Shown: one piece after another, positions 26,597-38,700 of the stretch | Layout of the letters: every line of letters begins with the position of its first letter | Numbering within the stretch: position 1 is the stretch's first letter | From: Aphis gossypii | Lineage: Eukaryota > Arthropoda > Insecta > Hemiptera > Aphididae | Length of the DNA: 64,000 bases | Reading direction: 5' to 3' | Assembly: GCF_020184175.1 (NCBI RefSeq) | Contig: NC_065531.1 | Location: forward strand, 42,863,213-42,927,212 | The notes under the pieces: model-generated | Databases searched by the model: none | The model's input: only the letters and a program-made list of their open reading frames with translations | What the model was told of the DNA's origin: nothing | Made by a program: the position numbers and the translations under genes

Positions 26597-27471
26597 GTTT
26601 CTGAGAATTTTGATACGTATATATCGAACTTTAAACCAGTCATTATATAGTTACCTGTAGAGCTCGAATTTTAAAGCATACGCTTATTTTTTTATGTATT
26701 AGATAGAAATCTAATTTTTATTCATGAATTCGTTTCACGTTATTCTGATTCCAAATAAACCAATTTATTTTTTGGCTTTTTTATGTAAATGCTTTTTTTG
26801 CTTTTTATTGTTTTTTTTTTAATTAATCCAGCTGTGAATTTTTATGTTTATTTATAGAAAAAAAAATTAATAATTTATGTAAAAACCCAGAATGCGATTA
26901 TTGGATTATTATTGTTTTCGTTATCAGCTTGTTTATTAAATGTATTAAACGTATAGATTATCGATCTACCTATAGCCTTGCAGTACCTATACGGCCAGTA
27001 TGCCTACAACATCGATGTTGACCATTTTAAAATTTAAGATTAGTGTTGTAATCATTTGAAACCTTTTGTATGAAGTATGCACCTGATCGAAATTGATCAA
27101 TTCAATGGATGTAGAGAGTCATTTTCTATGTATAACAATTTTCCGTCGGACAATGTACAGTCAGTTTCACTACTGCAAATCTAGAGAAAAACATGGTAAT
27201 TAATTCTGTTTTCAATTTTTTTTATTAATTTTTATAACTATAGTTCGTGTTAATTTTTAGTCATGAATTTTTTTATTTTTTAAAACAATCGTATGCTTTT
27301 TAATTTGTTTATTCTGCTTTAAAATCCGAGCCCTAGTTACCTGTAAGTATTTAAAGTTAAAATGAGTACTCTGGCTTGATCCGGCAATAGATTTTTGATT
27401 CACTATTTTGCTCATTTTTTTGCTTTACCTCTATCGAAACTCGATTTTTATTCATCAAAATTCTCAGAAAA

Positions 27472-27490
27472 ATATTCTGCTTCAGAATAT
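27472..27490 (-). repeat. Copy of dispersed palindromic repeat, inverted
   Basis: On the plus strand ATATTCTGCTTCAGAATAT, an exact palindrome of 8-bp arms around CTT. Its minus-strand flank TTTCTGAGAATTTTGAT matches the copy at 26578. Confidence 0.6.
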
Positions 27491-30097
27491 TAAGTTTAAA
27501 AAACATAGTTGACAGATGTTAAACCGGTTAATATGTTGAATTTGAATTTAATGATAAACTATTAAAACTGAAAATTGGTTCTGAGAAAAGACTATGTGAA
27601 AGTTAGTGCGTTAACTAGGAATACTAATTCCAGGTTTTTTCTGATTATTTTGAAAAGTCATAGAATTTTCTATTTGATCCAACTAAATTTAATTTCCTAC
27701 TAAAAATGATAATAATAAAAAATAGTAAAAATGTATGTTTTTAAAAAATTGGTTTTTGTGATAGAAAATGAAGTAAACTTTTTTTAAAAAAAAAAAACAA
27801 TTATTTTCGATATCATATTAGTTTTATAATTTTGTAAGTATTGCTTTGTATGTACTTAAGTTTTGTATTACCATACAGGTTACCTGGTTGTTCTAACCAA
27901 ATTATGTGTTGAATTTATTAGTATATTTATGCAATAATTATTATTGTAAACGCTATTGCAAAAAAACGTTATAATTCTATTGCAGTACATACAAAATTAA
28001 ATATATATATCTTATTCTGAGTATCTTTTACCAAACAGTAGTGTTTGAACTATAAAACGATCTGTTAAAGTCTATAATCAATTATTGTCGTGATTTCAGA
28101 ATGTTGGGTAATTTTTATCAGACTTGATTACTTACCAATTACAAAAGGTTCTGTTGACACTATTAAAACCAGCTTACATAAAATACATTGTAGTAATGGT
28201 TACAGAACGTTTAGCTATCACGTGCGCAACCAAGTATTCTCGTTATGGCAGCAATGTTCTGGTTGTATACACAAGTAATTTTTTTCCGAGTATATTTGGA
28301 ACTTACAATAATCAACTGTCAACTGTCCCCCTCTCTGGTTTTAACTATATTCATACCAATACAATACGTGTAATAATCTCGTATTGTGTGTGAAAATAAC
28401 CTCTCGTTAGTCGTTTCTCCAAAAGGTTTTGTACATACTGCCATACTGATCAATATAAAAATATTTAAAGTATTTATATTTTTTTTATTTTTACTCGATT
28501 TTTTGTTCGATCATGTCCAATAATAATTGTGATTATGATGCGTCGACGTTTGAAACTTATTGGAATACTTAAAATATTTATTATATTATTTATTTATGTT
28601 TTCGTACCGTTTCGTCGAATCGAATACCGCAATATTGGTTGACTTTTAATTGTACGTATAAATGTAGACCGCTAGGAATATGAAAGTACATGTGAAATGA
28701 ATATACTCGATGTTACTGTTTTAATTTAGTTTTTTTTTCAGAAAAGTTCATTTTGTTTCCGTATTATTATGCTCCTGCGTGTATTTTATTATTCGAAAAA
28801 TAATTAGAGAAACGTAAAATAAAAAAAAAATATTATATTCGGATTATAACTTATAGTCATTCCTTTGTACATGTCCATTGTTCGTTTACTGCTCATTATT
28901 TTACCGATTACAACTGTACCATAATGATTCGAAATATCATAATTATTCGTTTTTGGATATAATGCATAACAAATTCCGCCTATTTGTCGCTTGGTACAAT
29001 ATACCGTATAAACGTGCAGTTTACTTAACGTCAATATGCGTTACTCCGTGTCGACTATAATATTAATAAATTCCAACTATATCAACACTTATTTATTATT
29101 TATATTTGTGTGATATTATAGCACCGTTCACGTTGCCCGTCGTTTAAAATAGTGCCTTACATGACTATAATTTATAGTCAACGCATTATGTGCGTATACC
29201 GCTACTATTTACGTTTCTTATTATAATATTATTATTACAGTGTGATCGATGATAAAGGTGTTTGCTTTTTTTCGAAACGTCAGGCAATAAGGGAGGTGTA
29301 ACGTTTACTATTATTATATGAATATGAGGTACGACGGCACGTCGAATATATGGTTTTCGGTGTTCGTGTACACACGAGGCAGAGAATTTATGTCGTTCCG
29401 TGTGCCCATAGCACTAGTCCGCGATGTATTTAAAAATATTCGGCAGCGCGGTGTAGTATATTTGAACTATAAACGCGGTCGGCGGTATACCTATAACGTT
29501 TGTTATTTACCGACCTGATAAAAATCGACGGAATAATAATAAAATATAATAAGAGTGAAAATTAAATTTTTTTCGTCACAATGTTTAATTATAATACGTA
29601 TGGTAATGGGATGCGCGTATCTATTGTAGCACAACACACCTATTGGTACAACTACGTACTTATATGTATAATATTATAATATTATGTACAACCATAAAAG
29701 TTGACCAAGTTAATTATAGTATATTATAGTATGGCGCGTTTAATGGATCGTTCGGTGTTATAAAAAGCGTGTTATAAATTATAATACGTCGAAAACAAAA
29801 GTACAATAGTGTATAACATAGGTAGGTTGTTATTTTTTAATTAAAATATAAACATTTAAAAAAAAAACCCGCGTATGTAATACCTTCGATTTATCGATAT
29901 TATAATGACGTAAGGTGTATAAAACTTAGAATATTATCAGTTATTTTCCACGTTTTTTGTTTTTGTTTTTCAAGTTATTTTATCCACGGGTTTTTACTAT
30001 GTATGCGAATTCCTTTGAATAATATTAAATTTTTACCGTTTGTTTAACATTAATCTACATATCTATACTTGACAGAATGTCACGGAAAATAGGTGTC

Positions 30098-30099
<2 letters not shown>

Positions 30100-30162
<63 letters not shown>
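30100..30162. repeat. (AC)n microsatellite
   Basis: About 31 uninterrupted AC units. The Cys/Val minus-strand frame across it is an artefact of the repeat. Confidence 0.97.
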
Positions 30163-30163
<1 letters not shown>

Positions 30164-31073
30164 TCGAATTGTCAAAACATTTGCAATAAACAACCGCGAA
30201 TAAATTATCGATACGCCTACGCTATACGCGAAAACTATATATATATCGACTTCCTCCCGTAGACAACACAACAACCACGATACTTGACCTCTGTTGCTCT
30301 AGAATTTAGATATATGTAGTCTACTGTATAGGGTAATTTTACATAATTGCTTATGATTCATTGTCCATGCGTACACGACAGAACAGATTTGCGTGAAAAT
30401 CCAATTTCAAGCACCAGAACAACACGCTGCATCATGCCTTGTTAAAAGCAGAATTCCGTTATTAGGACAAAATTAATATTCCCCCATGCCTCGCGAGTAT
30501 AATATAATATAATATAAATATATTCACATTATTATTATTATTATTATTATTAACATAATATTTTAATATTAATAATAATGAACTCTCGTCTTGTTGTGAC
30601 ACCGTTGTTCACGATAGTAGGTAGACCAAATTATATTGCGATAATAATCGTAATGTTTTTGTTTTTCAAATTGGACATTTTCCAAAGATATTATGTATTA
30701 TTAAACTATGCGTTTACCTATAGTCTATTTTATTATACACAATAATTGTATACTATTGAAAAAAAAAAACTTTAAACCTGTGTTTTATATGCTTTTTCCA
30801 GATCAAACTCGTTCATATTGTGTCGAGAGTGACGAAAATGTATAAGTAACATTAATTGCACATCAAAGACATTTAAATCGATAAGGTATTTATACGCTTA
30901 TAATAATGTATCATTATATTATGTTTTAACATTATAACACACCATAAACATATAAACATCGTTATAAAACAATAATTTCGTAGAAACGCCCGTAAAAATT
31001 TAGCGTGGCCGGCAAGTCTGAAATATATATTTTATACAAAAAATAACATATTATTATACGATTGATTGTCAGA

Positions 31074-31272
31074 ATGAGTCCAAACGCTACAGACTCGAGT
31101 ACCATACTTAGGGAAGAAAGAAAAATGCCCAACGGCTGTGCAAACGGATGGTCGAACATGTCGGATTCGGCCGAGAAGCAGCAGTGTTGGAAAAATCAAG
31201 CATTTCTCAAAGTCAACGAAATCGTCGGCCTGGTCAAGTACTACTGTTTGCGAGCATACATTGTATTTTGGC
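31074..31272 (+). CDS. Desaturase exon 1 (residues 1-66)
   Basis: Encodes the hydrophilic N-terminal extension, including MPNGCANGWSNM and ending YCLRAYIVFW. It ends at a strong donor (GC|GTGAGT) in phase 1. The 90-bp intron that follows keeps the frame into exon 2. A weak acceptor (GATTGTCAG) directly precedes the ATG, so a non-coding exon may lie upstream. This is the least certain exon because the N-terminus of the family is poorly conserved. Confidence 0.72.
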
Positions 31273-34200
31273 GTGAGTATCAAAAATATTACACTGTCTT
31301 ATAGCGAAACCGACGTTTTGCTGTTTGCTTTCATCTGACTAAATCATCATGTTATGTTACAGACGAGCTGTCTATGAATCCGAGGGTGAGGAGCAGTCCG
31401 TTCAGTCCGCCGCCGGCCGACGAATTGATTTTGTCAGCTGATGATATATTCTCCACAAGGCGTCGACGTTTATTTTTCACAAGCATTCACTTGCTGGCTC
31501 TGGGCGGCCTCTACTTCTGTGTCACGGGCCAGGTGAAACTGTACACCGTATTATTCGGTAAGTTTTTATTTCCACGTCATAAACATTTTTCAAAAATTAT
31601 TACACATCACTAGCAATATTCGATAGGAGGCGTCGGTCGTTTGTCATTCGGTGCGAAATGTAACATTAGGATTCTAGTAGGGTTTTTTTCTTAGTGTCTT
31701 TGTAGTTTGTACAAAGAGGAAATTTTCCAAAAAGTCCACAAAAATACTCCTATGTAGAAAATAATAAATGAGATTGTTAAAAATGCAAATTGATTTATAA
31801 TACATATAATAATGCCATAAAAATGAAGGCTTGATGTAATGAATTTGATAGTCATTAGAACGTATTTTATGCGAAATCGAGTGTATATTGTTAATAGTGA
31901 AATAAAAATATAATTATATTTAAGAACCACGATGGCAAATGTTTATGTTTAATCTAAATGAAACGATTAAGTATAAAAATCGTTCTCAATTAATTATGTC
32001 TTTTACCTACTTAAAATCAATTTTTTTAAATGATAATTCTTTTTTTTAACGATTTTTACTGAAAATTACAACCAATTATTATTGTAGTATTCTTTGAATC
32101 ACGATCGTCTATCGCAATATACAGTTAATTGCTATAATTGCTGTTACTAAGAATCGAAATAACTTTATCAAAACGGGTTAAATGGATGATTGTCCTGAAA
32201 ATATTATTTAAAAAACTCCTATAGACATTATTTAAAATCAGTTTTTTTTCTATTTTTCAATGGCACGTTATAATTTATATTAAATGTTAAATTATTTTAA
32301 AATCGTAAAGAGTAGACGATTCAGTTAAAATGGAAATATAATTGTGCATAAATTATGTATAATGTAATATATAATATAGGTTAATTAAATATGTAAAAAT
32401 AGCTTTGAAAAATAAAAGCAGCGTTGGGTAAAGTGAAAATAAAAATAAAAGTTTTATTTTAAATTCTTTGATTTTGAATAAATGGAATTACATAATTTAT
32501 TGATTCAATTTTAATAAAAGTACATTCACAGATGGAAATAAGGCATAGTATAGATATAGAAACACAAATATTTTATTCAAAAAAAGCCCTCATTTAATGA
32601 ATTGAATAAAACAAAACTCTAAATTACCAAATGCGTTTAAAGTACTTATTGTTGGTAGTCGATACCATGTGCGATTGGACCGTTATACTTATACAATAAT
32701 TATGTCTGTATCACAATTAAATTAATTTATAGCCCCAGTGGTTCTCAGTCTTTTTGGATACACGCCCTCTTTTAAGAGTCCACTAGGAATTATGGCGCCT
32801 CCATAAATTTTACTGTAACAAATAAGTATATAAATTATATGATTTTAACCGTATAAATAATAATAACTCATTTTCGTCCGTAAGTATATGGGTACTCGTA
32901 TATATATATATTGATACTTCAGTTATATTTATTGTATTAACAACATTACGAATATATAATAAATAAATATTTAACCTCGAGCTTTTCCTTCACTATAGTC
33001 CCGCTGTAAATATTTAGAATATTGTTGTTGCTGGCTGGGCAATACTGCGCAGCTATATATTCCTAATGTCACATTTATCGCATCATCCCTCTTTTATCCC
33101 AATAAAATAATACTAATAATAAATAATTTAGTATTAGGTGACTTACTGTTTGTAAGTAATAAAATCACTTAACTCGTAACTATTGAAACTTTGTTGCTTT
33201 TACGTCAGAGGTTCCCAACCTTTTTTGACCCACGGCACCCTTAGTCATTTTATAAAAATCTGGAGGCACCCTATCGACTACTTCAGTTTTTGTTTAGCAG
33301 CGCATATGTATAGAAAAAAAACAATAAGATGTAGGTACATATAGTATATAAAAATATTATATTTTATAAAACAAATTTTTACATTGAAAATTAACTAGGT
33401 ATATATTTTTATTATTAATTATTATTGCATAAATAATATAGTAAAAAATAAATTTCAAATAATTTCGCGGAACTCTAAATAAAGTTCACGGCACCCCGGT
33501 TGGAAATCTCTGTTTTACGTTACAAAATCTCTTGATTTGTCATCCGTTATATTTTAGAAATATTAACTATCAAAGATAATCAATTATAAATTATTAAAAA
33601 TTATCGTTACTCGTAAAAATGTTAGATTTATGTTTTAAAATGTTTTTTTTTTTTTTACAAAAATCATGATGTACGGGTATTTTAATTTATATTGTTTCAA
33701 ACCATGTCTTAGAACCATATTATTCGTATAATTTTGCTCATGATTATTTAATTATTTGTGTTGACCTAAAGATTATTATCATCGTGACTTACGAACCATA
33801 GTTTATAATTACCTATATATAGCTAGAGATATCATAGGTGAAATGTTTGTCTAAATTCGCCGATAATAAACTTTATTAACAGTCATTCTGAGAACGTCAT
33901 ATTAATAGCCGATAAAAATGATGACATTTTATATAATATAGAACAGAGGATATTTTTTTTATTATAATTTTAGATATTAATTAATTTTATCATAAGCCGT
34001 TTTTATTGTATATCCATCGTTAAAATAACTTCAAATGTTTACACTATCAAGTTTTCATACTATAGATTTTTCGGTTACACAATATAAACTAAACCGTTCA
34101 CGGAAAACCGTGAAGTTATTTTATTGACGTTTTTCGAGGCTTAGCCGTAATCTGCCGAGCACTATGACGATGTACGTTTTTAATCGCACGAGAATGTACA

Positions 34201-37200
34201 AAACCAAAAATCGTTTCGATCCCATATTGACATTTCGATCCTTTTTCCTTATGTTGCAGCGCTCGCGGTCGGAACCATGTCGTCGATCGGCGTGACGGCC
34301 GGCTCGCACAGGCTGTGGTCTCATCACGCGTACAAGGCCAAGTTGCCGCTGCGCATCATCCTGGCCCTGTTCCAGACGGTGGGCGTCCAGTACAGCATTT
34401 ACAACTGGGTGCGCGACCACCGGCTGCACCACAAGTACACGGACACGGACGCGGACCCGCACAACTCGAACCGAGGATTCTTCTACTCTCACGTCGGCTG
34501 GGCCCTGATGATGCCCCATCCGGCTTTCGAGTCAAAGGTTTCGACGGTGGACATGTCCGACATGGAGTCGGACTGGGTGGTGATGTGGCAGTACAAGCTG
34601 TACGCTCCGCTGGCCGCCATCCTGTCGTACGTCCTGCCCACCGTCGTGCCGTGGTGGCTGTGGGGCGAGGACCTTCTGGTCGCCCACCTGGTCGCTGCCC
34701 AGCTCCGGCAAGTGCTCACGCTGCACTCCACGTTTCTCATCAACAGCGCCGCGCACATGTGGGGAGTCAAGCCTTACGACAAGTGAGTTCGATCTCGGTT
34801 GCTGCGCGAGGACGATTTAGTCATCCTCCGCTGCCAGTTGTGTTAACGATATATGTACTAGTTACTAGTATATGGTGATGGCGATGAAAATGGTGTTGGG
34901 GGGAGGTATTTGCGTTAAGCGCTTATAACATCCGAGTTTATGAGAGCATTATTTCAATTGCACGTTTTAAAAAAATTACAATTACTTTTAAGTTTTAACT
35001 ACTCTTTCGAACGACGACGACGTATATTTTTGATTTCATATTCCGAAACGGAATATCGTTCGGAGTGTTTTGATCTATAATAATTGAATTTCCACAAGTA
35101 CCTTAGTGTTGTCCATTAGTTATGAGTGTAGGTATTAAAAGTTTCGATGAGCTGAGTATATAGTTGTTCGACATTTTGCGAGTACCTCTTTAGTACTTAT
35201 AGCCTCTAACAAGGCTTGTATCGCTAACATTTGGATTTGATATAAAAAAAAAATGCATATCTTTATTAAAAAAAAAAATTAGTAAAGATACTCGTACAAT
35301 AATAATTTAGAAATATTTTTATTTTTCAAAAACTTTAATAGTTTGTTAATGCAGTATAAAATAAATTATAAATCTCAAAAAGTACACTAAATTTAATTAT
35401 AAAAGTTAAAAAAACAATGCTTTACAATAAACTAGAAATTATGCTAATTTTCATCAAAAAATTAACAACCTCAATATTGCATAATAATAATAGGAGTTCC
35501 GTGTGTTCCTTTCCGATCACAATATTGGTACTACTACAGTGGTCAGTGCAGTTTTCTCATCTCGCAGCAAGCTGAGTCGATTAGTCGTTAAGGTATCCAA
35601 TATTCCAATGTATCCATTTTTAAGTAACTTTTTTATCTCTGATCATAATAATATAATATGGTCATAAATCCAAAATAGTGGTTCTTTTAAAATATCAATA
35701 CGTTTGCAGAGTCATATCGATTCGATGAAATGTCTTATTTCAGTTAGGTATTCGAAGATGCATTCTATACAACGGTGTACGTTTTAGGAAAATACTAGCT
35801 TAGTCTTTTAATAAAACGCTTTCGTCGACACAATACATCAACCACTGTCGGTGATATACTCGCGTATAATATAAAGTGTATTTTTCTTCTATTTTTCGTG
35901 CCAATTTTACCATCGCCGTGTAAAAGTAACGATTTTCAGAGGTGGTACGACAGTGGTCGTATATAACAATACAAAATCGTCGATCGCGGTGAAGTAACGA
36001 CGATGCTCATCATTAAGGTCTTACACCTATATAGTTTTGTGTACTGTATATATTACTTGAACAATTTTTTTACAATAACTGATAATTAACTATCATAGAC
36101 AAGAGATTTGGAAATTTTTTATCTTGTTATAACTATATATAACGCCTATAATTGTCCGATGTGACCTCCACTAGACACCCTAACGACAAATAATTAGCTA
36201 CGCAATAAACGTCTTCTGTTGTGTATTGTTGCTATTACGCTCTTAGGGCTGATAAGAACAAAATAGTACCTACCCATCATAGGTACAGCATATCAATAGC
36301 CGTCTACCGGCAACCTAACAATGGTATGTGACAATCTATAGTAGACTAGCTAGATTAGCTATTATTTTTCAAATTCTATATATCTTCTGTAATCACTCTG
36401 TATTTATGTAGGTATAAATAATGTGGCTAATACAGGAATTTATATAATTTATGTGATAATATTATGTTCAACGTATAACGAAAAATCTCTACTACACTTA
36501 TCCTGTTTATATATTTAATGGTAACACTTATAATATATGTGTATATAATCCCCACGAATGCCGAAATCCAGTGGGATAACCTATAGCTAGCTTTATTAAA
36601 GTCGGCGAACCGTCACTTTTTTTTTTACTCATTCCCTTAGAAATGTGATCGCTCCTTCTCGAAAATTGGATTTATCTGGTAGTACAATAGAACCAGCTAT
36701 TCTACGAAGGAGATGACTACAGGGTTCATGACTCGCTCTGCGCTCATCACTCCCACTCGATACCACCATAGCTTTCACGATTATCGGTTCGTGGTACGTA
36801 AACGAAAAACCGCTTACATTGCACTTCTATAGTAGGTACACATTTTACAACAGTCCTACACGTTTCCACTAAAAACGTACCTTTTTATTGTTACTAGCTT
36901 ACAACACTCAACAATACTCGTTTTTACTTTTCACCAAATTAAATACTAACTGATTTCGTTTTTCACCCTAAACCATTTCTGTACTATTAAAAGTTGTTAA
37001 GAAGTAAGTTTATTTAATATAAGAATAATAATTATAAAATATTGAAAATCGTATTACTTTACATTTTAATAATACTGTGATATTCTATTTATTATTGTTA
37101 AGTTAATATATAAAATATATATAAAGTATGTGACAGCTGAAAAATAAGAAAAACTAATTACACCGCTACATTCATCTATTTAATTATATTTGAAATTTAT

Positions 37201-38445
37201 AGGTAGTGTCTATTGTTTTATTAAAAAAAAAAAATTAATTAACAACTTTTTACGGAAAATACACAGAGTTATTATTATTTTTTAGTACCATGCGTGTAAT
37301 ATTAAAGTAAAATTATTGAAACATATAATAATATACGTATTGACTCTATGCTGTTTTTACTGTTTTTCAATATTTTATAGTATTTTATATAAACTTATTG
37401 TATATAACAGATTTTGCTATAAACGGATACTGCCCTTTAATACGGTTTAAAATCTACGTTTTGCGGGTTAAGAACGGCCGATTTATTAGGGTAGGTTTGA
37501 TGTTTGTGTATAAATCATTAATACATTACTCGGTTTAGATGTTAGTATCCCATACACTATTCTACGGTAAATGATTAAAGAGTTATTCGAATGGTTATAT
37601 TGTGGGGTTGCCTAACCCGATCGTCGAGATCAATAAATGTATTTTTTATCGATCGCCATTTCTCGTAAACGCGCCTTTTGATAATGTAATACTCCTTGAC
37701 TTTCAATCGTCGACGACCGTGGGATTTACAGTCTTACAAGGCCTTAAAGCTTTTAAAGTAAGCGTATAGGATTAAATGTCGTGAGTGGTGTGACTGCTGC
37801 TCATGTAAAACAGATGGTCACACCTACGAAATTCCTTATCGATGTATAAAACACGGGCCTAACCGGCACTCGTACTCGCCCGCAAAGCGAGACGAGACAA
37901 CTGTGTTCGTTCGCTACATCCCAGTCGCCTTTACCATATTACAATTTAACGTCACATTGTTTGATGACCTACCAAATTTCCGATCGTGACAATAATTGGG
38001 CATACTCGTCGGAATGTTATAAAATATAATGTGTGTTTTCGTTTTACTCTTGTCCTCCAGGAACATCAATCCCACCGAAAACATGTTCGTGTCTGTGGCC
38101 ACGTGCGGAGACGGCTGGCACAACTATCACCACACCTTCCCCTGGGACTACAAGAATGCCGAGCTACTCGACTACAAACTGAACCTGTCCACGCTTTTCA
38201 TCGACGCGTTCTCGTTGATCGGATGGGCTTACGACCTGAAGACCGTTCCCACCGAACTGGTGAACAAGCGAGCCCTGCGCACCGGCGACGGTACGCGCAA
38301 ACCGTTGCCCACCGCCGCCGACGAAGCGCGGACGGCAGCGGATGCCGCGGCGGCGGCGGCGTGTACGAACGTGTACGGCTGGACCGACAACGACCTGCCC
38401 GACGAGGACCGCCAAATGGCTCAAATATACAAGAAATGCGATTAG
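31074..38445 (+). CDS. Acyl-CoA desaturase (Delta-9-like), four exons, complete
   Basis: Introduces a double bond into fatty acyl-CoA at the ER membrane, using two iron ions and electrons from cytochrome b5. Join: 31074-31272, 31363-31557, 34260-34782, 38061-38445; 1302 nt, 433 aa, all introns GT-AG and in frame. The three histidine boxes that bind the di-iron centre are present: HRLWSH (148-153), HRLHH (185-189) and HNYHH (326-330), plus NSAAH (293-297). Hydrophobic spans near 103-120, 126-145, 245-266 and 270-292 give the usual four-span topology. ATG 31074 is chosen because an in-frame TAA lies at 31044-31046 and no ATG lies between. Insect desaturases are typically about 350-380 aa; the excess here is a polar N-terminus of about 95 residues and a tail with an alanine run. 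Whether it serves general membrane lipid, hydrocarbon or signalling lipid synthesis cannot be told. GC-rich exons contrast sharply with AT-rich introns. Upstream non-coding exons are likely but not fixed. Confidence 0.95.
31363..31557 (+). CDS. Desaturase exon 2 (residues 67-131)
   Basis: Preceded by GTTATGTTACAG and ending at TTCG|GTAAGT, phase 1. It encodes a Pro/Ser-rich linker, an RRRR cluster that should mark the cytosolic side, and the first membrane span with the start of the second (VKLYTVLF). Confidence 0.9.
32736..32993 (+). mobile_element. Possible decayed hAT-like MITE
   Basis: Starts CAGTGGTTCTCAGTC, a standard hAT terminus. It is preceded by TATAGCCC (32728-32735), and TATAGTCC at 32994-33001 could be the other half of an 8-bp duplication with one mismatch. 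The right terminus is not recognisable, so the extent is uncertain. Confidence 0.35.
33206..33512 (+). mobile_element. hAT-like MITE, intact ends and 8-bp duplication
   Basis: The 307-bp element begins CAGAGGTTCCCAACC and ends GGTTGGAAATCTCTG, an imperfect terminal inverted repeat (13 of 15). It is flanked by a perfect TTTTACGT duplication (33198-33205 and 33513-33520). Non-coding, inside desaturase intron 2. Confidence 0.85.
34260..34782 (+). CDS. Desaturase exon 3 (residues 132-305), catalytic core
   Basis: Preceded by ATGTTGCAG and ending GACAA|GTGAGT in phase 2. It holds histidine boxes 1 and 2, the conserved TDADPHN...GFFYSHVGW segment, two more membrane spans and the NSAAHMWG motif. 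Frames on the opposite strand and in the +2 frame across this exon are shadows of the GC-rich coding sequence. Confidence 0.97.
34783..38060 (+). other. Desaturase intron 3
   Basis: A 3.3-kb AT-rich intron ending TTGTCCTCCAG. Around 35038-35056 it carries the cleanest copy of the dispersed palindrome. Between 36590 and 36850 there is slightly less AT-rich sequence without a reading frame. I see no further exon. Confidence 0.85.
35038..35056 (+). repeat. Copy of dispersed palindromic repeat
   Basis: ATATTCCGAAACGGAATAT, a perfect palindrome with 8-bp arms around AAA. The left arm carries CCG where the copy at 27472 has CTG, and the right arm has the matching CGG. Confidence 0.6.
38061..38445 (+). 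CDS. Desaturase exon 4 (residues 306-433) with stop
   Basis: Starts after TTGTCCTCCAG. It encodes the third histidine box in GDGWHNYHHTFPWDYK, the conserved IGWAYDLKTV and the usual C-terminal landmark RALRTGDGT. It then has an unusual tail of about 50 residues with an Ala-rich run and an acidic end, closing with TAG at 38443-38445. Confidence 0.97.
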
Positions 38446-38700
38446 TGTGCGATTTTCGTCGCGCCGAGTTTCGCTGTCGTGAGAGCGTGAAATTTGGGGG
38501 AGGGGGGGGTTTGGGGTTTGGAGTTTTACCAAAATTTTCATTATTCTCAGGTTTTTTTTTTCCTTTCCATTCGTTTTATCAAGCACCTTTATTATATTAT
38601 CGGGGGATGAGTGTTTTTTTCTCTTTCTTTTAACCATTTCTCTAGAGATAAATACGATTAGATATTATATTATAATAATAAAACGGTTGTAATATTTACG
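38446..38700 (+). other. Desaturase 3' untranslated region with G-rich tract
   Basis: Directly after the stop. It contains a G-rich block at 38496-38520 (GGGGG A GGGGGGGG TTT GGGG TTTGG) that could form a G-quadruplex in the mRNA. The first AATAAA is at 38677-38682; the real transcript may extend further. Confidence 0.6.
38677..38682 (+). terminator. Candidate polyadenylation signal of the desaturase gene
   Basis: AATAAA 232 bp past the stop codon. Other A/T-rich signals follow, so this is one possible site among several. Confidence 0.4.

Larger units (their letters stand above)
22336..31043. other. Intergenic or first-intron DNA, mostly AT-rich
   Basis: About 8.7 kb without supported exons. 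It carries A-runs (22427-22454, 26080-26096), palindromic-repeat copies (26578 and 27472), slightly GC-richer patches (25250-25340, 25845-25970, 29310-29520) and a long AC microsatellite (30100-30162). If the desaturase transcript begins at the 22-kb island, this is its first intron. Confidence 0.5.
31558..34259 (+). other. Desaturase intron 2 with MITE insertions
   Basis: A 2.7-kb AT-rich intron with clear GTAAGT and TTGCAG ends. It contains an intact hAT-like MITE (33206-33512) and a second hAT-like terminus (32736). No additional exon is apparent. Confidence 0.85.

Noticed and set aside
28090..28393. Two overlapping plus-strand frames of 62 and 89 codons
   Set aside because: No recognisable motif, ordinary AT-rich composition and no supporting splice sites.
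30080..30274. Minus-strand frame with long Cys-Val repeats
   Set aside because: Translation of the AC microsatellite.
34121..34878. Several long frames overlapping desaturase exon 3 on both strands
   Set aside because: Shadows of the GC-rich coding exon. Only the frame with the histidine boxes joins to the other exons.
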